Below, piece after piece: positions 33,859-40,986 of a stretch of 58,968 nucleotides of DNA. The stretch is from a virus. Made by a program: the position numbers and the translations under genes. The stretch is taken from positions 1-58,968 of IMG/VR virus record IMGVR_UViG_3300037071_002299, one strand, 5' to 3'. The notes beneath the pieces are model-generated. The model did no database searches, was not told the DNA's origin, and saw nothing but the letters and a program-made list of their open reading frames with translations. Positions within the stretch are counted from its first letter, which is position 1. Every line of letters begins with the position of its first letter.

Positions 33859-34789
33859 GCGAGGGATCAGCCTGCTCGGGCGGCTGCGCGTTCTCGTCGG
33901 CGATCGACAGTGCGGGCTGATCGGCCTCGTCTTTCTTGCCGCGCTTGCGAAGCGCCGCCTTGGCGCCCTCGACACCGACGCCCACCGGCTCGTCGGCGCC
34001 TTTCGTTTCCTCGATCTCAAACCACTCGCTCGCCGTCGACATGCCATCCTTGAGCGAGTTGTAGACCTTGCTGAGATTGACCATCAGCGCAGGCGTGATG
34101 GTCTCGACGCGACGCTGGATGCGCTTCTCGATCATGGCGCGGGTCACACCGAGCTTCTCAAACGTCTTCACCAGCGACTCGATGCGGGCCGGGGTGATCT
34201 GCACCTTGGTGGTCAAGGTCTGCTTGCACTGCTCGATGGCGGCATCGGAGACATCCGCCGGGATCACGGCCAGCAGGCAAGCACGCTTGCGACGTGCGCC
34301 TTGGTTGGCGATCACTTCGTAGATGTCACGCTCGTCGGTGACGACGTAGCCGCCGCCATGCTTGCGGTCGCGCCAGTGCTTGACCTGAAACCGCTTCTCG
34401 TCGCGGAAGTTCGTCTCCAGATCCCACGCAAAGGCGAGGCACTCGGAGTAGCTGCCGCGGCGCTCGATCTCGGTCACGCCGCAGAGGATGTTGCCCCAGT
34501 TGCGGGCGATCTCCTCGACCAGGCGGATCGAAGCACCCTCGATGTCGGTGCCGCCGCGGGCGTACTGGTACATCGCCTCCTGTGCCAGCGTCTCGCGGGT
34601 GCAGGCGGCGAGGATGCGGTCCATCGCACGCACCGGGTCGCGCGGGAAGCGTTGTGCGACCACCATCGCGGCCTGCACCTCGGCCACCTCGCGCTGCACA
34701 AGGGCGGTGGTGGCGGCGGTCGCCGGCACCGCCGGCGTCACGACGAAGGGATTGGCGATCGGCTCTGGAACATTGGTCACTGCGTTCAT
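33848..34789 (-). CDS. Phage recombination-associated protein (annealing type)
   Basis: 313 residues. DPVRAMDRILAACTRETLAQEAMYQYARGG, then FAWDLETNFRDEKRFQVKHWRD and VANQGARRKRACLLAVIPADV, form a pattern widespread next to YqaJ exonucleases in phages, where RecT/Red-beta-like annealing proteins normally sit. The C-terminus is acidic and Lys-rich. I infer single-strand annealing from the neighbour. The start is preceded by the ACACGGGAGA motif (34798-34807 on the other strand). Confidence 0.65.
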   Translation of the reverse strand: MNAVTNVPEPIANPFVVTPAVPATAATTALVQREVAEVQAAMVVAQRFPRDPVRAMDRILAACTRETLAQEAMYQYARGGTDIEGASIRLVEEIARNWGNILCGVTEIERRGSYSECLAFAWDLETNFRDEKRFQVKHWRDRKHGGGYVVTDERDIYEVIANQGARRKRACLLAVIPADVSDAAIEQCKQTLTTKVQITPARIESLVKTFEKLGVTRAMIEKRIQRRVETITPALMVNLSKVYNSLKDGMSTASEWFEIEETKGADEPVGVGVEGAKAALRKRGKKDEADQPALSIADENAQPPEQADPSHGE

Positions 34790-34822
34790 GTCTTAGCTCT
34801 CCCGTGTTGGGTGTTTATCGAT

Positions 34823-35713
34823 TCAACTCTTGGTCTGTATCCATCGGGCGTCGATGAAGGTCGTCTCGGGCACGCTGTACGCCTTACGGGTCTGCAGCTT
34901 ACGCCGCAGCGCCTTGCCGTCGAGAAAGCGCAACTCCGCCGCCTCGCCCATCGCCCACATGAGATGCGCTTTGGCCGTGTCGGCGGCGCCGTGATACACC
35001 TGCGCTCGCTCGCTCGCATCTTCGTACACGACGCGCCAGTGGTCGAGCATCGCATCGGCGGTGAGGATCTCGCCGTTGGTGCCGGGGTTCAACTTGCGGA
35101 CGATCTCCAGTGCGCGCGGGTGCGTGAGGTCGACCTCGGGCGGGGTGCGTGAGAGCACCGCATCCCAGAACGCGCGCTCACCCTCGATGAGCATCTCCTG
35201 CAGTTCGCGGTCGGCCGGGATCTCGTACTGTCGATACTCCTGACCGCCGATCAGCACCGCGACATCCGCGACGGGCAGTGAGGTGATGCAGAGATAATGC
35301 TGCACCTGCAGCAGATAGTTCTGCGGAATCTGATCGGTGTCGGGCTCGCCCCAACCCTGCGCCGAGCGGGCCGTCTTCACCTCCAGCAGCCGCTCGTCGC
35401 TGGTAATGCCATCGACGTTGGCAACCATGAACGAATGCTCCGGATGCACCAGCGTGGCGGGTGGCACATGCACCGAGCGCCCGGTGCGGCTCGCGTACTC
35501 TTGGCGGATCACGGGCTCAAGCAGAATGCCCCAGCGCATCGGTTCGTTCGGCGTCGTCTCAATTTCGATCGTGACGTCATCGCCAAGGGCCGCGCACTTT
35601 TGATGGTAGAGCTCGATCGGTGCTTTCCACGGACTCAAGCCCAGTGCCGCGGCACAGTCGGAGCCGCCAATGCCGCTCGCGCGGGCCTGTTGCTGTTCTG
35701 CTGTCAATGCCAT
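34823..35713 (-). CDS. YqaJ-type viral recombinase exonuclease
   Basis: 296 residues. Motifs are GIGGSDCAAALGLSPWKAPIELYHQK (DNA-binding and active-site region), RWGILLEPVIRQEY, VANVDGI (catalytic Asp), LEVKTA (E-x-K) and YLLQVQHYLCIT. This is the lambda-exonuclease-like fold that digests 5' strands for recombination with an annealing partner, here the gene just downstream. The ACACGGGAGA motif lies 6 bases before its ATG. Confidence 0.93.
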   Translation of the reverse strand: MALTAEQQQARASGIGGSDCAAALGLSPWKAPIELYHQKCAALGDDVTIEIETTPNEPMRWGILLEPVIRQEYASRTGRSVHVPPATLVHPEHSFMVANVDGITSDERLLEVKTARSAQGWGEPDTDQIPQNYLLQVQHYLCITSLPVADVAVLIGGQEYRQYEIPADRELQEMLIEGERAFWDAVLSRTPPEVDLTHPRALEIVRKLNPGTNGEILTADAMLDHWRVVYEDASERAQVYHGAADTAKAHLMWAMGEAAELRFLDGKALRRKLQTRKAYSVPETTFIDARWIQTKS

Positions 35714-35745
35714 CGTCTATCTCCCGTGTTGCCTGAACAAGGTGC

Positions 35746-35910
35746 TCATAATCCGCAGTCTCCGCGTTCGCAGCAGCGGCACAGTCGGTGCAGGATGCAA
35801 TCGCTCGGCGCCTGGTCGGGTGGCATGTACCAGTGGGTCCACAACTGGCCGCAGGCGGTGCAGATCACGTCGACTTCGACGCGGTCGATCATGGCGCGGG
35901 ATGAATTCAT
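35746..35910 (-). CDS. Zinc-ribbon small protein
   Basis: 54 residues. VDVICTACGQLWTHWYM followed by RLCRCCERGDCGL gives two Cys pairs consistent with a zinc ribbon. The ATG at 35910 overlaps the upstream TGA by 3 bases. Function unknown. Confidence 0.65.
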   Translation of the reverse strand: MNSSRAMIDRVEVDVICTACGQLWTHWYMPPDQAPSDCILHRLCRCCERGDCGL

Positions 35911-36113
35911 TTCTGCTCCTGTCCGAACCGACCGTCGAATACCCTGCGCTGATCCTCAAGACCTTGTCGGTAACCGCGCAGATACGCGAGGCGCAGAGCG
36001 CGCTCGAGGGTGGCTCGGTCCGTCGGCTGGGTGTCGCACCAATGCAAGATCCGCAGGACTTCCGCGGTATCCGGTGGCAACTTCAGCACGTATGCGGTTT
36101 CGACCGTGATCAA
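35907..36113 (-). CDS. First gene of the leftward recombination operon
   Basis: 68 residues from TTG 36113, which has CACGGGAGAT six bases upstream. MITVETAYVLKLPPDTAEVLRIL... is helical and ends basic. No family is recognised. It is directly downstream of the leftward promoter in the divergent region. Confidence 0.65.
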   Translation of the reverse strand: MITVETAYVLKLPPDTAEVLRILHWCDTQPTDRATLERALRLAYLRGYRQGLEDQRRVFDGRFGQEQK

Positions 36114-36228
36114 GTGATCTCCCGTGAGCAGTCGTCGGAGATTACGGCCGCGAATGATGTGCTGTCAATACTCGCTGTAATCGAACGCTTGACAGCCGGC
36201 GAATATGGCAGGTACTTTGCGCTCCACT
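36114..36228. promoter_or_regulatory. Divergent promoter/operator region
   Basis: A perfect 8-bp inverted repeat, GCTGTCAA (36161-36168) and TTGACAGC (36189-36196), places a consensus TTGACA -35 on each strand. Rightward, TTGACA 36189-36194 is followed after 18 bases by TACTTT. Leftward, TTGACA (complement of 36163-36168) is followed after 18 bases by TAATCT. The 20 bp between the arms would bring both -35 boxes under one regulator, most simply the Cro-like protein at 36229. Confidence 0.7.
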
Positions 36229-36438
36229 ATGAGAGCCATCAATCGAGCGATCGAGATTTTCGGCAGCCAACGGGAGTTCGCCGAACGCATCGGCGTCACG
36301 CAGGGACTGGTGTCGCGCTGGGCGCGCGGCGGCAGCGTCCACCAGCGTCACTTCCGCGCCATCCAGAAGGCCACCCGCGGCAAGGTAAAGCCCATTCATC
36401 TGCTGGACGATGAGCTGCGCAGGCCGAACGGCGGGTGA
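36229..36438 (+). CDS. Cro/YdaS-like helix-turn-helix regulator
   Basis: 69 residues. IEIFGSQREFAERIGVTQGLVSRWARGG is a clear helix-turn-helix of the YdaS/Cro type, and KVKPIHLLDDELRR follows. It starts MRAINRAIE at ATG 36229 with almost no leader after the predicted rightward start site, so the mRNA may be leaderless. It is likely to control the divergent promoters beside it. No CI-type repressor with a protease domain is seen nearby. Confidence 0.82.
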   Translation: MRAINRAIEIFGSQREFAERIGVTQGLVSRWARGGSVHQRHFRAIQKATRGKVKPIHLLDDELRRPNGG

Positions 36439-36441
36439 GAA

Positions 36442-36480
36442 AGCCCTGTCAAGACCTTGCGTCGGTGCTGTGACAGGGCT
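36442..36480. terminator. Inverted repeat after the Cro-like gene
   Basis: A perfect 10-bp inverted repeat (AGCCCTGTCA / TGACAGGGCT) with a 19-base loop is followed by AGGGTTTTC. It could be a terminator or an operator; the long loop and short T run leave this open. Confidence 0.5.
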
Positions 36481-36534
36481 AGGGTTTTCAACCCCCGTGG
36501 GGTCGGTTGCGCTTCGATTCGTCCTGATGTGAAA

Positions 36535-36566
36535 GAGGCCCCGTTCGCGGAAACGAACGGAGCCTC
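36535..36566. other. Hairpin in the leader of the replication genes
   Basis: GAGGC-C-CCGTTCG / CGAACGG-A-GCCTC forms a 12-bp stem interrupted by one mismatch, with a CGGAAA loop. There is no T run. It lies 39 bases before a small translated leader and may affect mRNA stability or antitermination. Confidence 0.5.
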
Positions 36567-36605
36567 GGTGTCGACTGATTCCCGGTCTAAAGGAGAGATC
36601 AATCT

Positions 36606-36662
36606 ATGAACACAATACCGAACCGCGCCGACGGTCACAAGACGACCGGGCGGTCGCCATGA
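36606..36662 (+). CDS. Leader peptide coupled to the replication gene
   Basis: An 18-residue frame (MNTIPNRADGHKTTGRSP) has an excellent ribosome site (AAAGGAGAGATCAATCT) and ends in ATGA, overlapping the next start. The next gene has no site of its own, so this leader probably delivers ribosomes to it. Confidence 0.6.
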   Translation: MNTIPNRADGHKTTGRSP

Positions 36663-37459
36663 GGGCGCGTAACGTCAAACCCGGACTGTTCAAAAATGAA
36701 CAACTCGGCGGCGCCGATCCGCTCTACACCCTGATCTTTGAAGGGCTCTGGATGCTGGCGGATCGTGAAGGCCGGCTTGAAGATCGGCCGCTACGCATCC
36801 ACGCCGAGATCAACCCGTACCGGGCCGCGGACGGAACAATCGCGGCGGTCGATTGGCTCGTCGAGAATCGTTTCGTCATCCGCTACAAAGTGGACGGCGT
36901 GTCCTATCTTCAGATTCTGATGTTCCACAAGCATCAGAACCCTCACCAGCGGGAGTCGCCCAGCGAGATCCCGCCGCCGCCTGGTGGTGTGGACCGTTAT
37001 CTGCACGATCCGGTTACGGCCGAGCAACGAACCAGGATTCTGACTAGAGACGGCACTTGCCGACGGTGCGGGAGTGCGGAGAATCTTGAAGTCGATCATA
37101 TAGTTCCGCTGGCCCGGAGGGGTACATCCGAGGATGAAAACCTGCAGGCGTTGTGCGGTCCTTGTAACCGTCAGAAAGGAGCCAAGCATAGCCTAGGCAA
37201 TGGCAAAGCACAGCCTAGGCACGACCAAGGCACAGCCAAGGCTATGCCGAGCCCGGCTGATTCCGGATTCTCTGATTCCCCCTTCCTGATTCCGGATTCC
37301 TCTCTTCTCCGTTCTTCCTCTTCTGGTGATTTATCACCATCTCCATCTGGGGGGTTGTCAGGGGGGAGAGCGATTAAAAATCGCAACGAGAAGAAGCGGG
37401 CGGTCGACGCTGCCGTCCGTGGCATCGCCCAACAGAAAGCTTTCGGAGGCAAGCCATGA
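36659..37459 (+). CDS. Replication-type winged-helix protein carrying an HNH domain
   Basis: 266 residues. Residues 1-105 (ARNVKPGLFKNEQLGGADPLYTLIFEGLWMLADREGRLEDRP ... ILMFHKHQNPH) match the N-terminal domain of phage replication organiser proteins. Residues 120-177 form an HNH module: CRRC (134/137), VDH (145-147), CGPCN (166-170). The C-terminus (190-240) is Ser/Pro-rich and low-complexity. The usual DnaD-like C-terminal half is missing; the HNH replaces it. Whether it initiates replication or nicks DNA is open. No helicase or helicase loader is recognised nearby. Confidence 0.8.
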   Translation: MRARNVKPGLFKNEQLGGADPLYTLIFEGLWMLADREGRLEDRPLRIHAEINPYRAADGTIAAVDWLVENRFVIRYKVDGVSYLQILMFHKHQNPHQRESPSEIPPPPGGVDRYLHDPVTAEQRTRILTRDGTCRRCGSAENLEVDHIVPLARRGTSEDENLQALCGPCNRQKGAKHSLGNGKAQPRHDQGTAKAMPSPADSGFSDSPFLIPDSSLLRSSSSGDLSPSPSGGLSGGRAIKNRNEKKRAVDAAVRGIAQQKAFGGKP

Positions 37460-37734
37460 CGCACTACTCGATGCCCATGACGTCCGAGCAGGAGGCCGCG
37501 CTCGCCGCGATGCCGAAGCTCGAGGGCGCAGTCGTGAATCTGTTCTTCGTTCCGCCGCGCCTGCGGCCCGGGCTGGAGGATCAATGGCGGGAGTGGTGTC
37601 GAGCGCATCCCCGATCGTTGTGGCCCGAGTGGCTGGTCGCATGGGGCGAGTACCGCAAGAGCGGGCAGGCGCCGGGCTACGTCGGGCGGTTTGAAGAGCG
37701 CGCCGAAGGAGGCACATCAGCCGCAGCCCGGTGA
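37456..37734 (+). CDS. Hypothetical protein after the replication gene
   Basis: 92 residues, ATG overlapping the previous stop. LEDQWREWCRAHPRSLWPEWLVAWGEYRKSGQAPGYVGRF is Trp- and Arg-rich and probably helical; the family is not recognised. Translational coupling suggests it works with the replication-type protein. Confidence 0.7.
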   Translation: MTHYSMPMTSEQEAALAAMPKLEGAVVNLFFVPPRLRPGLEDQWREWCRAHPRSLWPEWLVAWGEYRKSGQAPGYVGRFEERAEGGTSAAAR

Positions 37735-37772
37735 CACGTCACCATTGATGTGACATGGCACTGTGCTATACT
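37730..37772 (+). promoter_or_regulatory. Rightward early promoter with palindromic operator
   Basis: TTGATG (37745-37750), 16 bases, TATACT (37767-37772). A perfect 14-bp palindrome GGTGACACGTCACC (37730-37743) abuts the -35, and TGACATGGCA fills the spacer start. The same layout recurs at 38312-38357. Confidence 0.75.
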
Positions 37773-37800
37773 GGCCTCCATCAACCACGGGAGGCAAGCA

Positions 37801-38331
37801 ATGAACGGCGATCCACGTTACACGCCAGTCGTGCAGGCGCTGCCGGCGACGTTGCCGCCACTCACCCGAGCGGAAGCGCAACGCGCGGCGCGGCGGCTCT
37901 ACCGCCAGTTCCTGACCGCGGAGGACTGTGGCGAGGGCGGGCGCGTTGTGAAGTTCATGGGCAGCGCACGCCGCTGCTGGGTGAGTCCGCGCCCGACCAG
38001 CGGTCACCGCAAGGGCTGGGGCCGTCTGGTTCACGACGTCTCGCACGGGATCTTCCGCTGGCGCTACCCGAAGCTGCGCCCGCACCACGGGCTGCACGCC
38101 AAGCTGGAGGCGGAGATTGCGGCCTACGTGGCCGGCAGCGGCTGGCTCGATGGGGCGCTCAAGCCGAAGGCCAAGGCGAAGTTCTCCATCGACGAGCGCC
38201 GGGCCATGAAGCTCGCCCGCATCGAGCAGCGCCTGGAACGCTGGCAGGCGAAAGAGCGTCGGGCGCAGACCGCGATCAAGAAACTGAAGCGCCAGCAGGC
38301 CGCACTACGACGGGTGACAAGTCACCCTTGA
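37801..38331 (+). CDS. Hypothetical protein with an HDVSH...H motif
   Basis: 176 residues, with CCACGGGAGG (37785-37794) as ribosome site. The middle reads GRLVHDVSHGIFRWRYPKLRPHHGLHAKLEAEIAAYVAGSGWLDG: an HDxxH pair plus later His and Glu, similar in layout to HExxH zinc sites but with Asp. The C-terminus is a basic coiled helix (IEQRLERWQAKERRAQTAIKKLKRQQ). Function unknown; a metal-dependent enzyme is possible. A competing frame at 37755-38336 is rejected because its start lacks the motif and its composition is poor. Confidence 0.7.
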   Translation: MNGDPRYTPVVQALPATLPPLTRAEAQRAARRLYRQFLTAEDCGEGGRVVKFMGSARRCWVSPRPTSGHRKGWGRLVHDVSHGIFRWRYPKLRPHHGLHAKLEAEIAAYVAGSGWLDGALKPKAKAKFSIDERRAMKLARIEQRLERWQAKERRAQTAIKKLKRQQAALRRVTSHP

Positions 38332-38357
38332 CGTGACATGGCACCCGGCCTTATAGT
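38312..38357 (+). promoter_or_regulatory. Second rightward early promoter, same operator layout
   Basis: TTGACG (38328-38333), 18 bases, TATAGT (38352-38357). A 16-base near-palindrome GGGTGACAAGTCACCC (38312-38327) precedes the -35 and TGACATGGCAC follows it. The operator also encodes the last residues of the upstream protein, and the -35 overlaps its stop codon. Confidence 0.75.
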
Positions 38358-38392
38358 CGGCCATCGGGATTGACAACACACGGGAGATCGAC

Positions 38393-38695
38393 GTGCGAAT
38401 CGAACTGAAGCATCTGAAGTACAACCCGCGCAAGAGCGCCTCCTACCGCGCCTACCAGGCGACGGTACTGATCGACGGCGCCTATGCCGGGGTGGTCACC
38501 AGTGTGGGTGATGGCAGCATCAACGACTACGAGCCGTTCACGCTGCGCCAGCGGCTGAACGAGTACGCCAACACCCTGCCGCGCATCGCGACGGAGTTCA
38601 CGCGCGACGGCACGCCGCTCACCTTCCAGCCCAACTGCGACTACGTGATCGAACTGCTGGTCGAGGCGCGGCTCGCGCAGTGGGCGGCAGCATGA
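38393..38695 (+). CDS. Hypothetical early protein
   Basis: 100 residues from GTG 38393, with ACACGGGAGA (38378-38387) upstream. RIELKHLKYNPRKSASYRAYQATVLIDGAYAGVVTSVGDGS suggests a beta-rich N-terminal half and a helical C-terminus. Found first behind promoter 38312. Family unknown. Confidence 0.75.
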   Translation: MRIELKHLKYNPRKSASYRAYQATVLIDGAYAGVVTSVGDGSINDYEPFTLRQRLNEYANTLPRIATEFTRDGTPLTFQPNCDYVIELLVEARLAQWAAA

Positions 38696-38850
38696 CGCCG
38701 CTCACCGTCGCCGAGCGCAAGCGGGCCGAGCGCGATCGGATGCGCAAGCGCGGCTACGTGTTGCGCCAGTTCTGGATTCATCCGAAGGACTGGCTGCGGG
38801 TACAGACGTACCTGCGGCGGGTCAACCGACGCCGCGGTGAGACGTCGTGA
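38692..38850 (+). CDS. Small ribbon-helix-helix-like protein
   Basis: 52 residues. RMRKRGYVLRQFWIHPKDWLRVQTYLRRVNRRR has the strand-helix-helix layout and basic charge of phage MetJ/Arc-type regulators. It overlaps neighbours by ATGA and GTGA. DNA binding is inferred from pattern only. Confidence 0.6.
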   Translation: MTPLTVAERKRAERDRMRKRGYVLRQFWIHPKDWLRVQTYLRRVNRRRGETS

Positions 38851-39071
38851 GCCACCGCTGGCACTACGAGAGCGATGGGGATCGGGGGGCGCGCACGCAC
38901 TATGCCGTGCGCTTCACTGATCAGAATTGCGAGACCTGTGGCCGGTTCCACGGGTTTGAGCGGCGCGACTTTCCGAGCGCGGCCGCGGCACTGAAATTCA
39001 TCGTGCACGAGAACAAGCGCAGCACGCAGATCAATCACGGGAGATCACATGACCACACGCACCAAACGTAA
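38847..39071 (+). CDS. Small CxxC protein
   Basis: 74 residues from GTG 38847 overlapping the previous stop. DQNCETCGRFHGFERRDFPSAAAALKFI contains one CxxC, and the tail is His-rich. It overlaps the next gene by 23 bases. Function unknown. Confidence 0.6.
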   Translation: MSHRWHYESDGDRGARTHYAVRFTDQNCETCGRFHGFERRDFPSAAAALKFIVHENKRSTQINHGRSHDHTHQT

Positions 39072-39276
39072 GTGCGGCATCGTCACCTGCGAGAACATCC
39101 TCTCGGCGCGCAGCCGTCTCGATGAATGCCCGCAGTGCCGGGCGAATTTCCGCTACTGGTTAAAGCGCCCGGCACACGTCCGCGTCACGCGCCGTCGCAA
39201 ACTCGCCAAGTACAGCGAGCGGATGGACGTGGTGATCGGCAACGGGGTGACCATCATCCGGAGGAAAGCGTCATGA
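39049..39276 (+). CDS. Zinc-finger-like small protein
   Basis: 75 residues. KCGIVTCENILSARSRLDECPQCRANFRYWLKRP has four cysteines in a C-x5-C...C-x2-C arrangement typical of phage zinc-ribbon regulators, followed by a basic segment. TCACGGGAGA at 39035-39044 is the ribosome site for ATG 39049. Confidence 0.7.
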   Translation: MTTRTKRKCGIVTCENILSARSRLDECPQCRANFRYWLKRPAHVRVTRRRKLAKYSERMDVVIGNGVTIIRRKAS

Positions 39277-39539
39277 CCGTCTCCGGCAAGGTGAACCCCA
39301 AGACGAAGTGGACCCCGACGCGGCGTGCGAAGTTCATCGCCACCATGAAGGCGAAGTCCACCGCGAAGCGCAATGGCAAGGGCGCGCCACAAGCGCACGA
39401 GCGCGTCCACGACGCGATTGTGTGGTTGCGGCACGCGGAGACCAGCGCCACGCGGCGGCTGCGCGCAGGCCAGTTGAAGCGGTTCGATGAATCGCACATC
39501 TACGCGACGCTCGCGCTGCGGGCACTGGAGGGCGAGTGA
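39273..39539 (+). CDS. Basic hypothetical protein
   Basis: 88 residues from ATG 39273 with GGAGG at 39260-39264. The N-terminal 35 residues are rich in Lys and Arg (KTKWTPTRRAKFIATMKAK), the rest helical (AIVWLRHAETSATRRLRAGQLKRF). Nucleic-acid binding is plausible. It overlaps both neighbours. Confidence 0.65.
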   Translation: MTVSGKVNPKTKWTPTRRAKFIATMKAKSTAKRNGKGAPQAHERVHDAIVWLRHAETSATRRLRAGQLKRFDESHIYATLALRALEGE

Positions 39540-39751
39540 ACATGGCGCGCCATACGGCGATGACGGAGCAGAGTTTCTGTTATTTCCAGATCGGCTTTGC
39601 ACGCGCGCTGCGTCTTCAGCGCATGCTCAATGCACGCGCGGAACTGGACCTTGAGTTACGTGCCGAACTCGTCAAGCAGGCACAGTATTGGCACTCGATG
39701 ATGATGCGCTACCTGAGCGACTTGGAGAGTCCTTCATCGGGTGCCGGGTAG
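39536..39751 (+). CDS. Small helical protein
   Basis: 71 residues from GTG 39536 (69 from ATG 39542). FARALRLQRMLNARAELDLELRAELVKQAQYWHSMMMRYL is a long amphipathic helix. No family is recognised. Confidence 0.6.
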   Translation: MNMARHTAMTEQSFCYFQIGFARALRLQRMLNARAELDLELRAELVKQAQYWHSMMMRYLSDLESPSSGAG

Positions 39752-39805
39752 CCGGCATCCGCGTGAAGCACTTTCGCTTCTGATTCGATACACGGGAGAT
39801 TCCAA

Positions 39806-40342
39806 ATGTTGAGAGCAACGATAGCGACCGCGCTCCTCGCGGTCAGTGGTATGGCGGCTGCGGCGGACGACAGCAAGGGGCTGATGCTTGGCATCGCGGC
39901 CGGGCAGATCGATTACGACTCAGTTCTCGATATCGATGACACGTCAACTGCCTGGAAAGCCTACGCTGGCTACCGCTTCTCGCCGAACTTCACCACCGAA
40001 CTCGCTTACGTCGACGGCGGGGAGTACGGCGGGGAACTGGCGAGCGGTGTGCATGTCAGTGCTGACGTCACGGTCATCCAGCTTTCCGCGACAGGTGGCT
40101 GGTGGTTCAACGACGTGTTCGGTGCCTACGTGCGGGCGGCGTGGAACAACTACGACGCCAAGGTGCGTGCGAGCGCGTTCGGAATGACCGTCAGCGACGA
40201 CGTGAACGAGGATGAACTCGGCTATGGGGTCGGGCTGCAGGTGCTCTATGATCGATCACTGGTGCGCCTTGAGTACGAGACCGCGGACATCGAGGATAGC
40301 GACGTCAGCGTCGTATTCCTGAACGTCGGCTGGCAGTTCTAG
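39806..40342 (+). CDS. Outer-membrane beta-barrel protein (Lom/OmpA-like)
   Basis: 178 residues. A Sec signal peptide (MLRATIATALLAVSGMAAAA, cleavage near 20) is followed by alternating amphipathic strands (AWKAYAGYRFSPNFTTELAYVDGG ... GYGVGLQVLYDRSLVRLEYE) and a C-terminal VGWQF with the terminal Phe recognised by outer-membrane assembly machinery. About eight strands fit an OmpA/Ail/Lom-type barrel. It has the ACACGGGAGA start motif (39790-39799), so it belongs to the early set. Likely alters the host surface, for example receptor masking or exclusion of other phages. Confidence 0.85.
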   Translation: MLRATIATALLAVSGMAAAADDSKGLMLGIAAGQIDYDSVLDIDDTSTAWKAYAGYRFSPNFTTELAYVDGGEYGGELASGVHVSADVTVIQLSATGGWWFNDVFGAYVRAAWNNYDAKVRASAFGMTVSDDVNEDELGYGVGLQVLYDRSLVRLEYETADIEDSDVSVVFLNVGWQF

Positions 40343-40368
40343 TCATCGGGGGGGTGAGTGGGGGAGGT

Positions 40369-40398
40369 GGGGCGGCGCCCGGTCAGGGGCGCCGCCCC
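40369..40398 (+). terminator. Strong GC hairpin after the barrel gene
   Basis: A perfect 11-bp stem (GGGGCGGCGCC / GGCGCCGCCCC) with an eight-base loop. There is no T run, so termination may need Rho or act as an antitermination target. Confidence 0.55.
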
Positions 40399-40483
40399 GG
40401 TTGCGCCGCGCCAACACCTTGCGGTACAAGACGGCTCGATAGCCCACCGTTGGGGGAGAGCCGATGGATCAGTTGCCAATTCG

Positions 40484-40508
40484 CTACGCCGCCGTCATGG
40501 CGGCGTAG
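40484..40508. other. Perfect hairpin upstream of the late regulator
   Basis: CTACGCCGCC / GGCGGCGTAG with a GTCAT loop, 15 bases before the small frame at 40523. It may be part of the control of the late regulator. Confidence 0.45.
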
Positions 40509-40522
40509 TCGCATTTGCGCCT

Positions 40523-40591
40523 ATGAACAGCAACCCCCGCGCCGGTTTCACGGAGAAGCAGGCACTCGATCTGCACAAGCAACTCCCATGA
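40523..40591 (+). CDS. Possible leader peptide of the late regulator
   Basis: A 22-residue frame (MNSNPRAGFTEKQALDLHKQ...) ends in ATGA overlapping the next start. No good ribosome site is seen before its ATG, so this is tentative. Confidence 0.35.
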   Translation: MNSNPRAGFTEKQALDLHKQLP

Positions 40592-40965
40592 CCGTGTCTG
40601 CGGTCGATGACGTGCCCGATGAAATCGAAGGCCGCTTGGAACGGTGGGGCCATCTGGCTCGAGGCCGCTACGAGGATCTCGGCATCACCGATCGCAGTGT
40701 GCTCGCGCGAATCATCGAGGAAGGCGCGGGTGCCTGCCAAATATCCGATTGGGCAAGCCAGCACCTGCCCGATGACGTCGTAGAAGTAGACCAGGCCATC
40801 GCGCGCCTGCCCAACCGCTATCGACGCGCAATCAAGTTGCACTACATGACCGAACTCGATACGCAAACAAAGGCGAAAGAGATGGACACCTCACGCACCA
40901 ATTTTTTCTTGCTCGTCAACGCCGGGAAGGTCGGCGTCTACATGCGACTGGTCGCACACGTCTGA
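40588..40965 (+). CDS. Late-gene regulator, Q/ArpU/sigma-region-4-like
   Basis: 125 residues. AIARLPNRYRRAIKLHYMTELDTQTKAKEMDTSRTNFFLLVNAGKVGVYMRL has the helix-turn-helix of sigma-70 region 4 and of phage late activators such as antitermination protein Q and ArpU/RinA. It stands just before the second late block, as Q-type genes do. DNA binding is likely; the site is not identified. Confidence 0.78.
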   Translation: MTVSAVDDVPDEIEGRLERWGHLARGRYEDLGITDRSVLARIIEEGAGACQISDWASQHLPDDVVEVDQAIARLPNRYRRAIKLHYMTELDTQTKAKEMDTSRTNFFLLVNAGKVGVYMRLVAHV

Positions 40966-40986
40966 GCGCGACGCGAGAACTCTGAC

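Noticed and set aside
37755-38336. Alternative frame overlapping the 37801 gene
   Set aside because: Start lies before the promoter's likely transcript start and lacks the start motif; the 37801 frame has the CCACGGGAGG site and a coherent protein.
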